From assembly GCF_002929225.1 (NCBI RefSeq), contig NZ_PISM01000014.1, positions 248,001 through 312,000 on the forward strand: a stretch of DNA of 64,000 nt, written 5' to 3'. This DNA comes from Stutzerimonas kunmingensis (GTDB lineage: Bacteria > Pseudomonadota > Gammaproteobacteria > Pseudomonadales > Pseudomonadaceae). The notes beneath the pieces are model-generated. The model was given only the letters and a program-made list of their open reading frames with translations, had not been told where the DNA came from and searched no databases. The position numbers were made by a program, and so were the translations under genes. Positions 1 to 8,500 of the stretch are shown here, piece by piece (within the stretch, counting starts at the first letter, position 1; each line of letters opens with the position of its first letter).

Positions 1-102
1 CGGCGTGCCGCGGGTGAATGGGGCGGGGCGAACAGGGCGATTACGAATTTCATCGGAGCACCATGGCAGAACAGCGGACATGATACGCCAGCTGCGGGCA
101 TG

Positions 103-125
103 AAAAAGCCCGCCGAAGCGGGCTC
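103..125 (-). terminator. Rho-independent terminator of the YccA-like gene
   Basis: On the minus strand, 7-bp arms AGCCCGC/GCGGGCT (107-113 and 118-124) close a short loop and are followed by a T run. It sits just downstream of the membrane-protein stop codon. Confidence 0.85.
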
Positions 126-143
126 GTTCAAGGCGATGCCGGA

Positions 144-812
144 TCAGTCGTCGCCACCGAAGATGCCCAGCAGCTGCAGCAGGCTGATGAACAGGTTGTA
201 CAGCGAAACGAACAGGCCGATGGTGGCCATGATGTAGTTACGCTCGCCGCCGTGGATGATGGCGCTGGTCTGGAACAGGATGCAGGCCGAGGAGAACAGC
301 ACGAAACCTGCGCTGATCGCCAGTTGCAGCCCGGTGATCTGGAAGAAGAAGCCCGCCAGCATGGCGCCGATCAACACGAAGAAGCCCGCGGTGATGAAGC
401 CACTGAGGAAGCTCATGTCCTTGCGGGTAATCAGCACGTAGGCCGACAGTCCGAAGAACACCAGAGCGGTCATCGACAACGCCGAGCTGATCAGCTCACC
501 GCCATTGGCCAGACCCAGATACATGTTGAGGATCGGGCCGAGCGTGTAGCCCATGAAGCCGGTCAGAGCGAAGGTGGAAACCAGGCCCCATGCCGAGTTG
601 CGCAGCTTGGCGGTGAGGAAGAACAGGCCATAGAAGCCGATCAGCACCACGAAGATGTTCGGGTAGGCCGCGTTGGCCTGCATGGCCATATAGGCAACCA
701 GGCCGCTGAACGCGAGCGTCATGGCCAGTAGCCCGTAGGTGTTGCGCAGGACCTTGCTGACCTCACGCTGTTCGACCTGCGTGTGGCTAAGCGCGTATTC
801 GTGTTCGTGCAT
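144..812 (-). CDS. Bax inhibitor-1/YccA family membrane protein
   Basis: A 222-residue multi-spanning inner-membrane protein with about seven hydrophobic segments after a short charged N-terminus ([12 protein letters not shown]). Length and segment pattern fit the BI-1/YccA family. E. coli YccA modulates the membrane protease FtsH, but the role here is inferred from the family only. The start is supported by an AAGGAG-type ribosome site at about 821-826. It is monocistronic, with its own terminator, and is ordinary chromosome just outside the prophage. Confidence 0.9.
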   Translation of the reverse strand: MHEHEYALSHTQVEQREVSKVLRNTYGLLAMTLAFSGLVAYMAMQANAAYPNIFVVLIGFYGLFFLTAKLRNSAWGLVSTFALTGFMGYTLGPILNMYLGLANGGELISSALSMTALVFFGLSAYVLITRKDMSFLSGFITAGFFVLIGAMLAGFFFQITGLQLAISAGFVLFSSACILFQTSAIIHGGERNYIMATIGLFVSLYNLFISLLQLLGIFGGDD

Positions 813-896
813 GGCGACACTCCTTGGATGAATTCAAGCCTGAGACGATTTGTCCCGGATCATAACAGAGGCAAGTTGGATGCCTAGCATCAGTGT

Positions 897-924
897 TTGA
901 CAGTGTATTTCTATCCGGTACTAT
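897..924 (+). promoter_or_regulatory. Sigma-70 promoter of tRNA-Ser
   Basis: TTGACA at 897-902 and TACTAT at 919-924 are 16 bp apart, and the mature tRNA begins at 941. Position and match to consensus make this the likely tRNA promoter. Confidence 0.75.
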
Positions 925-940
925 TGCGCCCGCTTTATCC

Positions 941-1030
941 GGAAGTGTGGCCGAGTGGTTGAAGGCAGCGGTCTTGAAAACCGCCGAAGGGGAGACCCTT
1001 CCCAGAGTTCGAATCTCTGCGCTTCCGCCA
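941..1030 (+). tRNA. tRNA-Ser (anticodon UGA)
   Basis: A 90-nt class II tRNA. The acceptor stem GGAAGTG pairs with CGCTTCC with one G-U, followed by encoded CCA. The anticodon loop is CTTGAAA (anticodon TGA, reading UCA), and there is a long variable arm and a TTCGAATC T-loop. Its 3' end is the integration target of the prophage: the last 23 nt lie inside the 27-bp att repeat, so the prophage rebuilds an intact gene. The flanking sequence closely resembles the P. aeruginosa tRNA-Ser attB used by phage phiCTX. Confidence 0.97.
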
Positions 1031-1034
1031 TCTG
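1008..1034 (+). repeat. attL core (27-bp direct repeat)
   Basis: Identical to 34061-34087. It runs from the T-loop of tRNA-Ser through the CCA and four bases beyond. An imperfect copy of the tRNA flank continues to about 1090, so the phage carries tRNA-end plus terminator-like sequence. Confidence 0.93.
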
Positions 1035-1039
1035 AAAAC

Positions 1040-1075
1040 CTGAAGGCCCCGTATTCCGGGGCCTTCAGCGTTTCT
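1040..1075 (+). terminator. tRNA-Ser terminator, phage-borne copy
   Basis: A 12-bp stem, CTGAAGGCCCCG paired with CGGGGCCTTCAG around a short loop, followed by CGTTTCT. The same hairpin with a different loop occurs at 34093-34120 outside attR. The phage copy therefore also replaces the tRNA terminator. Confidence 0.8.
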
Positions 1076-1099
1076 GGGGTCCGGAAAACTGAGGGGAAA

Positions 1100-1118
1100 T
1101 GGTCCCAGTTTGGTCCCA
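1100..1118 (+). repeat. Paired TGGTCCCA words, left (integrase arm-site candidate)
   Basis: TGGTCCCA occurs at 1100-1107 and 1111-1118, 11 bp start to start. The same pair with the same spacing lies inside the other prophage end at 33980-33998. The position flanking attP suggests arm-type integrase binding sites; this is inferred, with no binding data. Confidence 0.5.
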
Positions 1119-1130
1119 TCACTTAAATGC

Positions 1131-1724
1131 GCGCGGCACGGCGAGCCGCCCCCCTACGCACGTCGCCGCGTTTTATCTTGACCCATCGAAAACGGGTAAT
1201 TTTGGTAATTTTCTTATGCGGCACCCTGAAAGTCCTTTTCTGTCAGTGGGTTAGGATTGATTCTTAAAGGTAATTTTTTGGTAATTCATAGGTAATCAAC
1301 TTACCTAATCTGATGGTCATGATCCAAAAAGCGCCAGCCCTTTGAAATCAAGCACTTACAGAAAAATTACCTTTTCCATTACCAGAAATTACCTCCAGAG
1401 GTAAGCGGTCGAGCCCAGCAAATACGGGGCCTTCAGCCATATTCCTGAAGGTCCTGACCAAAATTACCCATTTTCGAATTCGCCTCTGAAATCGGTTGGC
1501 TCTGGTAGCTCCGTAGACGGTCAAGAAAGAGGCCATCTGTGCAGGGATTCGCAGGGTTGCCCGGCGCTGAAAACGCCTCTCCAGCGCGCAGCCTGGGCCG
1601 CTCTCGGCCATCCAGCAGGGGTGCGGAAAATGCCATAGGTTTAGCCCGCAGGCGTGGTGGGGGGATGACGGCGCGCGCCGGGTGCTGATGGGGCGGCATC
1701 CTGCTGGGCGCCGATCGGCAGGCA
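1131..1724. other. Non-coding att/cos region with GGTAATT word array
   Basis: About 600 bp with no convincing gene. 1196-1296 holds five GGTAAT(T) words in plus orientation, and 1301-1468 holds mostly inverted copies (AATTACC/TTACC); this part is AT-rich against its surroundings. A third partial copy of the tRNA-terminator arm is at 1424-1437. The cohesive-end site is expected here because P2 cos lies beside Q. Two weak candidates are 1617-1640 (GGGGTGCGGAAAATGCC) and 1651-1669 (GGCGTGGTGGGGGGATGAC), the latter matching 13 of 19 positions of the P2 cos sequence as I remember it. Confidence 0.5.
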
Positions 1725-1750
1725 CAAAAAAGCCGCCTCGAGGGCGGCTT
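1725..1750 (-). terminator. Terminator of the Q-P (portal/terminase) operon
   Basis: On the minus strand, AAGCCGCC and GGCGGCTT (1730-1737 and 1743-1750) form a stem followed by six T, about 20 bp after the portal stop codon. Confidence 0.85.
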
Positions 1751-1770
1751 CTGGTGGCGCGGGGCGGCGA

Positions 1771-2769
1771 TCAGTTCTTCGCCGGCAACTCAAACGGCTT
1801 GAACCGAATCACCTCATCCCCCAGCCACTCGTTCACCTGGGCCAGTCGCGCCTGGATCGGCTCCAGCTCGTTGACGGCCCACACCTCCGCCGCCTCGCGC
1901 AGTGAGCCGAACCCGCCGGCGTTGGTCGGTACGATGCCCATCAGCTGAGGCGGGATTCGCAGCGCGGCGAGCAGATCGTCGCGGCTGATGTTCTTGATCG
2001 ACCCGAACTCATCCTTCGCCGCCACCTCGCTGACCGGTATCAGCTGCAGCCCGTCCTTCTTGCCGTTCGGCGCGTAGACGAACAGGTTGCGGAAGTTGCC
2101 CGGCCCCTTGGCCGACTTCAGCGCCTGGCGCAGTGCGTCGACGTCCGCCTCGTTCTGGCTCGCATCGGTCATGTACATGATAAACCCGGCATGCGACCCG
2201 TTCTGGTAGTACTTCCGCCGGAACAGCGTGGCCGACTCGTTCAGCAGCGCGCTCTGCAGCGCCGACAGCCACTCCGGCAGCCCGTACACCTCCTGGTTGA
2301 TATCCGCCTCTCGCAGGTGGCAAATGCTGCCGCGCTCGAACTCGTGTTCGTCTTTCCACCCGCGCACCTGAAAGTAGGTTTCCAGATCAGCGCCGCGGCG
2401 CATGTACTTGGCCAGCGTCGGCTGCAGCGTCAGCGGCTGGCCGAGCCGGTTGCGCCGCCGTTCGAGGTACGCATTACCGCACCAGAGCCAGTCCAGGGCG
2501 AACTGGCCGAACGCCTGCCGGCTCAGCAGGCGATGCGGGATGAAGGTGCGCTCGAGCATGTTGCGCTTGAAGTTGAGCCCGCTCTGCAGGAACACGCTCG
2601 CCCGGGTCGACTTCGCCAACCCATCCAGCGACAGCGGCGGCTCGTACCAGCGCCCGTTGAGCCAGCACTCGAGGTAGTCGAGCAGCTCGCGCCCATCGAG
2701 CACCGGCAGCGGATCGCCGAAGGTGAAGGCCTCCACGCCAGCGGCGGGGGCGGTGGTCAGTTCGCTCAT
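1771..2769 (-). CDS. Q: Portal protein (P2 gpQ family)
   Basis: 332 residues, close to P2 gpQ (344). It forms the dodecameric portal at the packaging vertex. The start is taken at MSELTTAPAA (2769), where ATG overlaps the terminase stop by one base (TGATG) and a GGAGATC ribosome site lies upstream; an in-frame start at 2850 would overrun terminase by about 80 bp and is not used. The order (leftward, after terminase, divergent from scaffold) is the P2 Q-P arrangement. Confidence 0.95.
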   Translation of the reverse strand: MSELTTAPAAGVEAFTFGDPLPVLDGRELLDYLECWLNGRWYEPPLSLDGLAKSTRASVFLQSGLNFKRNMLERTFIPHRLLSRQAFGQFALDWLWCGNAYLERRRNRLGQPLTLQPTLAKYMRRGADLETYFQVRGWKDEHEFERGSICHLREADINQEVYGLPEWLSALQSALLNESATLFRRKYYQNGSHAGFIMYMTDASQNEADVDALRQALKSAKGPGNFRNLFVYAPNGKKDGLQLIPVSEVAAKDEFGSIKNISRDDLLAALRIPPQLMGIVPTNAGGFGSLREAAEVWAVNELEPIQARLAQVNEWLGDEVIRFKPFELPAKN

Positions 2770-4535
2770 CAGCAGATCTCCATGAATCCAGTGTTCGCCG
2801 AGGTCTGCCCCTCGAGCGGTTCGTTGTGCAGGGCGTGGAACAGCGCCCACGCGAGGTCGGCGTGGCCGGTCTCGTCGTTGCGCCCGGCGGTGTAGGTCAT
2901 CTGGCGGCCCGAGGCCGTGATCGTCTTGCGAATCGCCATCAGCGAGCTGGCCACGTCCGTCCAGCCGGCATCGAACTCCAGCCGGCCGTTGCGGATCACG
3001 TCATAGGCCTTGAGCACCAGGCGCGTTTTCACCTCCGGCGAGTAGCTGAAAGTGGTCACGTTGGGGAAGAACTGGCGGACCAGCTGCGCCACGCCCGAGC
3101 CAAGCCCGGTCACGTCCACGCCGATATAGGTCACCCAGTAGCGGTTGCAGGCCTGGCGGATCGCCTCGGCCTGGGCGGCGAAGTCCATTCCGCGGAACTG
3201 GTGGCGCTCCAGGATGCGGAACTTGCCGCCCGGCACCGCTGGCGGGGCGACCACCACCATGCCCGCACTGTCGCCGGTCTCGGCCGGGTCGTAGCCGATC
3301 CAGACCGGACGGTCGCCCAGCGGGCGCGCCGCGAACGGCTTGTAGTCCTCGCCCCACTCCACCCAGCTGTCCACCATGCAGGGCTGCAGCATCGTCAGCG
3401 GGAAGATGCTCGCCCCGTCGTCGACGAACTCGCACATCAGCAGGTTGGCGAACTGCTCGGCGTTGTACTCGAAGCGCAGCTCCTCCAGGTCGAACAGATC
3501 GCAGCCGCGGCGCTCGGCATCGAGGATGGTCACGATCTGCCGCCAGATCTTGTCCTCCCGGCACAGCTTGCCCGGGGCCAGCGTATCGTGGCGTAGGTCG
3601 ATCTTGACGTGCTGCGCCGCCGGCTTGCCCTTGTTCAGCCGCTCGCCTGTCCACCACTTGTACGCCGGGTGCCCCATGCTCGACGGCGTCGAGAAGTACG
3701 TCTTACGCCACTTCTTGTGCAGCGCCATGCCCGACGCCACCTTGTTCAGCTCGTCGAAGCCATGCACCCAGAAGAATTCGTCGAAGTAGAAATTGCCCGA
3801 CCGCCCCTGGGCGGTGCGGTAGTTCGTGCCGAGGAAGTGAAGCTCGGCGCCGTTGGCCAGCACGATCGGGTCGCCCGTCAGCTGCCGGCCCAGCGCCTCC
3901 TGGACGAACGCCTGCATGTAGTTCTTGAACTGGTGCGCCTGCGCCTTGCTCGCCGAAAGGAAAATCTGATTGCGCCCCGTCAGCAGCGCGTCGATCAGCG
4001 CCTCGCGGGCGAAGTAGAACGTCGCGCCGATCTGGCGTGACTTCAGGATCATCCGCGTGCGCATGTTGATCGCCCGGTACCAGTCCAGCTGGTACTCGAA
4101 GCAACTGTCGCGGAAGGCCTCCTCCAGCAGCTCGATCTCGCCCTCATCGAACTCGTTGCGCTTGGGCGGCTTCTTCGGCCCGGCGTTGCGCGCCTCAAGG
4201 TTCGGGTTCAGCTCCGCCTGGGTGCCGCCGGCCTGGAAGCGCTGGATTCGCGCCTGCCGCTCCAGCTGGCGGTGCAGCAGGTCGATCTCCTTGAAGTCGC
4301 CGCCGGTCTTGCCGTCCTTGAGGATCAGCTGCACGAGCCGAGCCTCCAGCGCGCCACCGATCCGCTCGACATTGTCAGCCCGGTCCCACTCGTCCCGTGT
4401 TTTCCAGGAGTGGACGGTTTTTTCCTTCTCTTCCAGGAAGTCGGCGATATCCGTCACCCGCCAGCCCATCCAGTACAGATGGCGAGCGGTGCGGCGTGGA
4501 TCCTGGACGGGAATTTCAACGGTCGGTGCATTCAT
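2769..4535 (-). CDS. P: Terminase large subunit (P2 gpP family)
   Basis: 588 residues, near P2 gpP (590). The ATPase/nuclease cuts and packages DNA at cos. An N-terminal helix-turn-helix-like segment (residues about 15-50) is followed by a P-loop-type motif KSRQIGAT at 165-172. The C-terminal nuclease begins near WIGYDPAETGDS. The gene is read leftward from the late promoter region shared with scaffold and is translationally coupled to the portal gene. Confidence 0.95.
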   Translation of the reverse strand: MNAPTVEIPVQDPRRTARHLYWMGWRVTDIADFLEEKEKTVHSWKTRDEWDRADNVERIGGALEARLVQLILKDGKTGGDFKEIDLLHRQLERQARIQRFQAGGTQAELNPNLEARNAGPKKPPKRNEFDEGEIELLEEAFRDSCFEYQLDWYRAINMRTRMILKSRQIGATFYFAREALIDALLTGRNQIFLSASKAQAHQFKNYMQAFVQEALGRQLTGDPIVLANGAELHFLGTNYRTAQGRSGNFYFDEFFWVHGFDELNKVASGMALHKKWRKTYFSTPSSMGHPAYKWWTGERLNKGKPAAQHVKIDLRHDTLAPGKLCREDKIWRQIVTILDAERRGCDLFDLEELRFEYNAEQFANLLMCEFVDDGASIFPLTMLQPCMVDSWVEWGEDYKPFAARPLGDRPVWIGYDPAETGDSAGMVVVAPPAVPGGKFRILERHQFRGMDFAAQAEAIRQACNRYWVTYIGVDVTGLGSGVAQLVRQFFPNVTTFSYSPEVKTRLVLKAYDVIRNGRLEFDAGWTDVASSLMAIRKTITASGRQMTYTAGRNDETGHADLAWALFHALHNEPLEGQTSANTGFMEIC

Positions 4536-4582
4536 GGCGCCGATGCTGCCGTTCGCGCGCGCGAGTCGTTACTCCGGCGCCC

Positions 4583-4601
4583 TGTACGTCCAGCCAGTAC
4601 A
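4583..4601. promoter_or_regulatory. Ogr-type late activator site between P and O
   Basis: TGTACGTCCAGCCAGTACA is the core of a 23-bp inverted repeat (CCTGTAC, 9 bp, GTACAGG). It lies in the divergent P/O intergenic region, 48 bp from P and 85 bp from O. The same TGTA-N11-TACA pattern precedes V and FI. P2 Ogr sites are published as TGT-N12-ACA; here the spacer is 13. Confidence 0.75.
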
Positions 4602-4686
4602 GGGCGCGCGAATTGCCCGCGCCGCGCGGGCTGCCGACCATGCCCTCAACTGCCCGGCCACCCGCCTGCACTGAGGACTCACACCG

Positions 4687-5523
4687 ATGAAGCGCAAATT
4701 CAAATCCCGCTGGTTCCGCGTCGCCGTCGAAGGCGCCACCACTGACGGCCGCAATATCGAACGCAGCTGGATTGAGGACATGGCGGCCCAGTACAGCACC
4801 GACACGTACACCGCCCGCATCAACTGCGAACACATCAAGTGGCCGTGGCCGGGCGGCGATTTCGGCGCCTATGGTTCGGTGCTGGCTGCCAAGGCCGAAG
4901 AGGTCGACATCAACGGCGAGAAGAAGCTCGCCCTGTTCGTCCAGATCGAGCCGAACGATGCGCTGCTCAAGCTCAACCAGGCCGGCCAGAAGCTGCACAC
5001 CTCCGTCGAGGTCCAGCCGAAATTCGCCGACACCGGCAAGGCCTACCTGATCGGCCTCGCCATCACCGACAGCCCGGCCAGCCTCGGTACCGAGGCCCTG
5101 CAGTTCAGCGCCCAGCACGGCACCCTGGCCACCCGCAAGCAGCACGCTGACAACCTGTTCACCGCCGCCAGCGAGGCCTCCATCGAGTTCGAGGAAGTCA
5201 CCGACCAGCCGGACGACAAAACCACCGGCCTGTTCGCCCGCGTAGCCGCCGCCCTCGGCAAGTTCAAGGAGAAGGAAGGCAAGGACTCGGCCCTGTTCGC
5301 CGAGCTGGGGCAGTCCGTCGAGGCCATCGCCGACCACGTCGCCGAGCAGGGCAAGGCGTTTGCCGCCGAGTCCAAGGCCCGCGCCGAGCTGCAAACCGCC
5401 CACGACCAGCTCGCCACCCAGTTCGCCGACCTGCTCAAGAGCCTCGGCAACACCCATGACCACAACCAACATCAGCGTCCGCCGGTAGCGGGCGGCAACG
5501 GCCAACAGCTGGCCACGTTCTGA
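4687..5523 (+). CDS. O: Capsid scaffolding protein with protease domain (gpO family)
   Basis: 278 residues, close to P2 gpO (284). It directs procapsid assembly and, as a serine protease, cleaves itself and the capsid protein. Candidate triad residues D20, H49 (NCEHIKW) and S106 (HTSVEV) sit almost exactly where P2 has D19/H48/S107. The C-terminal half is charged and helical, as expected for scaffold. First gene of the rightward head operon O-N-M-L-X. Confidence 0.95.
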   Translation: MKRKFKSRWFRVAVEGATTDGRNIERSWIEDMAAQYSTDTYTARINCEHIKWPWPGGDFGAYGSVLAAKAEEVDINGEKKLALFVQIEPNDALLKLNQAGQKLHTSVEVQPKFADTGKAYLIGLAITDSPASLGTEALQFSAQHGTLATRKQHADNLFTAASEASIEFEEVTDQPDDKTTGLFARVAAALGKFKEKEGKDSALFAELGQSVEAIADHVAEQGKAFAAESKARAELQTAHDQLATQFADLLKSLGNTHDHNQHQRPPVAGGNGQQLATF

Positions 5524-5550
5524 CCCCGACCCGCCCACTGGAGCACACCC

Positions 5551-6561
5551 ATGCGCAACGAAACCCGCCTCAAGTTCAACGGCTACCTCGACCAGGTCGC
5601 CAAGCTCAACGGCATCACCTCGGCCATCGTCAAGTTCAACGTGCTGCCCTCGGTGCAGCAGAGCCTGGAAACGGCCATCCAGGAGTCGAGCGACTTCCTC
5701 GGCCGGATCAACATCATCGGCGTCAGCGAGCAGGAGGGTGAGGCCATCCTGCTGGGCGTCAACGGTCCGATCGCCAGCCGTACCAACACCAGCGCCGGCA
5801 ACCGCCGCAACCCGGCCGACCGCAGTGCCCTGGCCAAGGATGCCTACAGCTGCAAGCAGACCAATTTCGACAGCGCCTTCCCCTATGCGCTGATCGATGC
5901 CTGGGCCAAGTTCCCCGACTTCCAGCCGCGCCTCACCGCCGCCATCGCCCAACGCCAGGCGCTGGACCGCATCATGATCGGTTTCAACGGCACCTCCGCC
6001 GCCGCGGCTACCGACATCGGAGCCAACCCGCTGCTGCAGGACGTCAACATCGGCTGGCTGCAGAAGATCCGCGCCGGCGCCCCGGACCGCGTCCTGGACG
6101 AAGTGGTTGCTGCCTCCGGCAAGGTCACCGTGGGCGCCACCGGCGACTACAAGACCCTGCACGGTGTCGTGTTCGATGCGGTGCAGATGCTCGAGCCCTG
6201 GCACCTGTCCCGCCCGGACCTGGTCGTCATGGTTTCCCGCGACCTGCTGCACAACAAGCTGCTCGCCGCGGTCGAGAAGGGCGCCGCATCCAACCAGGAG
6301 GAGAACGCCTCCGACGAGATCGTCACCAAGGCCCGCCTGGGCGGCCTGCCGATCGTCGACGCGCCGTTCTTTCCGGCCGGCACCGTGCTGGTCACCACCC
6401 TCAGCAACCTGTCGATCTACTTCCAGGAGGGCGCGCGCCGCCGCCACGTGAAGGACGAGCCCGAATACGACCGCATCGCCGACTACCAGTCGAGCAATGA
6501 CGCCTACGTCATCGAGGACTTCGGCCTGGTGGCCCTGGTCGAGAACATCGAGGCCGTCTGA
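5551..6561 (+). CDS. N: Major capsid protein (gpN family)
   Basis: 336 residues (P2 gpN is 357). HK97-fold major head protein, processed at its N-terminus by gpO. The sequence MRNETRLKFNGYLDQVAKLNG followed by an SVQQSLE segment is typical of the family. A GGAG ribosome site precedes the start, 27 bp after scaffold. Confidence 0.96.
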   Translation: MRNETRLKFNGYLDQVAKLNGITSAIVKFNVLPSVQQSLETAIQESSDFLGRINIIGVSEQEGEAILLGVNGPIASRTNTSAGNRRNPADRSALAKDAYSCKQTNFDSAFPYALIDAWAKFPDFQPRLTAAIAQRQALDRIMIGFNGTSAAAATDIGANPLLQDVNIGWLQKIRAGAPDRVLDEVVAASGKVTVGATGDYKTLHGVVFDAVQMLEPWHLSRPDLVVMVSRDLLHNKLLAAVEKGAASNQEENASDEIVTKARLGGLPIVDAPFFPAGTVLVTTLSNLSIYFQEGARRRHVKDEPEYDRIADYQSSNDAYVIEDFGLVALVENIEAV

Positions 6562-6563
6562 CC

Positions 6564-7268
6564 ATGAGCCTGAGCCCAGCCCAGATCAACCAGCTGCGTA
6601 AGCGTGCCGCCCTGGAGGCGGCCGCCACCACGCCGGCGCAAACCATGGCCGGCGCCACCACCTACGAACTGCAACTCGCCCAGCTGCACCAGGACCGCCT
6701 GCGCCTGAGCCAGATCCAGTCCACCGAGGGCAAGGTCGCGCTCAAGGCACAGCTGCTGCCGGCCTACGTCCCCTACGTGGACGGCGTGTTGGCCGCCGGG
6801 CGCGGTGCCCAGGACGAAGTGCTCACCACGCTGATGGTCTGGCGCCTGGACGCCGGGGACTACCTCGGCGCCCTCGCCATAGGCCGCTACGTGCTCGAGC
6901 ACAACATGACCATGCCGGATCGCTTTGCGCGGACCACTGGTTGCCTGTTCGCCGAAGAGATCGCTATCGCCGCACTCAAGGCCATCAAGGCCGGCGGAGA
7001 GTTCGACATCGGTGTGCTCGAGCAGACCGAGCAGCTCACCCGCGACCAGGACATGCCCGACGAAGCCCGCGCCAAGCTGCATCTGGCGATGGGCCGCGTA
7101 TTGGCCAAGGTGCCGGACGAGGCGCTGACCGTCGAACAGGCGGCCCAGCTGGCCGAGGCCCGCACACACCTGGCCCGCGCCATCGAGCTGCACAGCTCCA
7201 GCGGCGGCAAGAAGGATCTGGACCGCGTCGAGCGCCTCCTCAAGAAACACGCTGCCACCGGCAGCTAA
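6564..7268 (+). CDS. M: Terminase small subunit (gpM family)
   Basis: 234 residues (P2 gpM is 247). DNA-recognition subunit of terminase, pairing with the large subunit at 2769-4535. It begins 2 bp after capsid. The sequence is strongly helical with a central ALAIGRYVLEHNMTMP segment characteristic of the family. Confidence 0.93.
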   Translation: MSLSPAQINQLRKRAALEAAATTPAQTMAGATTYELQLAQLHQDRLRLSQIQSTEGKVALKAQLLPAYVPYVDGVLAAGRGAQDEVLTTLMVWRLDAGDYLGALAIGRYVLEHNMTMPDRFARTTGCLFAEEIAIAALKAIKAGGEFDIGVLEQTEQLTRDQDMPDEARAKLHLAMGRVLAKVPDEALTVEQAAQLAEARTHLARAIELHSSSGGKKDLDRVERLLKKHAATGS

Positions 7269-7371
7269 CCGAGCGTCCCCACCCACCCCGGCGGCTCGGG
7301 GTCGATCAGCAGGTTTCTCCTTGGCCCAGCTGTGAAGCCCCGACCACCGCCGATCTATTCGAGCCGCGACC

Positions 7372-7842
7372 ATGAGCGCCTTCATCGCCACTAACGCCAC
7401 CGCAACCGCCGACCCGTTCCCCATCATCAACGACGGCTGGTTCCCCGACCTGGACGGCGCGAAGCTGCGCGCCGCCTTGCGTCTGGACGGAAGCGTGACC
7501 GATGCGCGCCTTGAGGTCGCCGCTGTCAACGCCCTGATCGAAGTCAACCGCGAGCTGATCCTCTACCGCCAAGCCCGCCAGGAAGAAGGCCACGCCAACC
7601 TGGCCGCGGTACCCGCCTCGCAGCTCCAGGGCGAGAGCTACCTCGTGCACCTCTACCGCCGTGCCATCGCTTGCAGCGTCGGCGCCGAGCTGGCCGAGCG
7701 CATGCGCGACTACAGCGCCACCGGCGACGGTGCCGAGCGCGCCGAAGCGCTGACCCCGACCGCCGACGAATACCGCCGCGATGCTCGCTGGGCCATCCGC
7801 AACATCCTCGGCATCGCCCACACCACCGTGGAACTCATCTGA
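7372..7842 (+). CDS. L: Head completion/stabilisation protein (gpL family)
   Basis: 156 residues (P2 gpL is 169). It closes and stabilises the filled head. A 103-bp gap separates it from M with no obvious promoter. Its TGA shares one base with the ATG of the tail gene X. The FPIINDGWFPDLDG segment near the N-terminus fits the family. Confidence 0.92.
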   Translation: MSAFIATNATATADPFPIINDGWFPDLDGAKLRAALRLDGSVTDARLEVAAVNALIEVNRELILYRQARQEEGHANLAAVPASQLQGESYLVHLYRRAIACSVGAELAERMRDYSATGDGAERAEALTPTADEYRRDARWAIRNILGIAHTTVELI

Positions 7843-8051
7843 TGGCCAGCCTGCGCGCCCAGCAGGGCGACACCGTAGACGCCATCTGCTGGCGGCACTA
7901 TGGGCGCACCGCTGGCGTAGTCGAGCAGGTCCTCGATGCGAACCCCGGCCTGGCCGACCTCGGCCCGGTCATCCCACACGGCACGCTGGTCCAGCTGCCG
8001 GAACAGGCCGTGCGCGCCGAACAACGCCAAATGGTGAACCTATGGGACTGA
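7842..8051 (+). CDS. X: Tail protein X (gpX family, LysM-like)
   Basis: 69 residues (P2 gpX is 67). The sequence AQQGDTVDAICWRHYGR followed by a turn and VLDANPGL is the LysM-like fold of this short tail protein. The ATG overlaps the L stop by one base, and the end overlaps the next start by 10 bp. Confidence 0.93.
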   Translation: MASLRAQQGDTVDAICWRHYGRTAGVVEQVLDANPGLADLGPVIPHGTLVQLPEQAVRAEQRQMVNLWD

Positions 8052-8500
8052 TCTACCTCGCCCTCTACAAGGGCCACGGCACGCTGTTCAACCGCCTGAT
8101 CCGTCTCTGGACGCGCTCCAAGTACAGCCATTGCGAACTGGTTATGGCCGATGGCCGCTGGCTGTCCGCCTCGGCCATGGACGGCGGCGTGCGTGCCAAG
8201 CACATCGAGCTGAACCTCGAACACTGGGACCTCATCCCGCTGCCCTGGGCGGACTATCGCCAGATCGCCCGTGTGTTCCGCGCCAACGCCGGTCAGGGCT
8301 ACGACTTCTTCGGCCTGTTCGGCAGCCAGCTGCTGCCGGTCGGCCTGCACAGCCGCCGCCGCTGGTTCTGCAGCGAGTTCTGCGCCGCCGCGCTCGGCTT
8401 CCCCATGCCGCAACGCTACAGCCCGGCCCAGCTGGGCGAAGTGGTCCAGCACATCAACACCCTCACGCCCAGCGGACAGTGGAATGAAGCGAATGCATGA
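8042..8500 (+). CDS. Papain-fold (YiiX/NlpC-P60-like) enoyl-type hydrolase
   Basis: 152 residues starting at MGLIYLALYKG, where the ATG overlaps the X stop. A histidine in YSHCELVM (near residue 36) and a cysteine in WFCSEFCAAAL (near residue 110) are ordered His then Cys, as in permuted papain-like YiiX/YebB proteins. Members of this clan hydrolyse peptidoglycan peptides or acyl-amide bonds. It is not part of the core P2 set. Its place between X and the holin suggests a role in lysis or entry, but the substrate is unknown. Confidence 0.65.
   Translation: MGLIYLALYKGHGTLFNRLIRLWTRSKYSHCELVMADGRWLSASAMDGGVRAKHIELNLEHWDLIPLPWADYRQIARVFRANAGQGYDFFGLFGSQLLPVGLHSRRRWFCSEFCAAALGFPMPQRYSPAQLGEVVQHINTLTPSGQWNEANA

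Noticed and set aside
1348..1725. 125-codon minus-strand frame in the att/cos region
   Set aside because: Arg/Pro-rich composition, no ribosome site, and it crosses the portal-operon terminator side and the GGTAATT array.
4516..6447. 643-codon minus-strand frame opposite scaffold and capsid
   Set aside because: Antisense shadow of O and N in GC-rich DNA; low-complexity Gly/Val/Leu composition and no family match, while the plus strand has well-matched phage genes.
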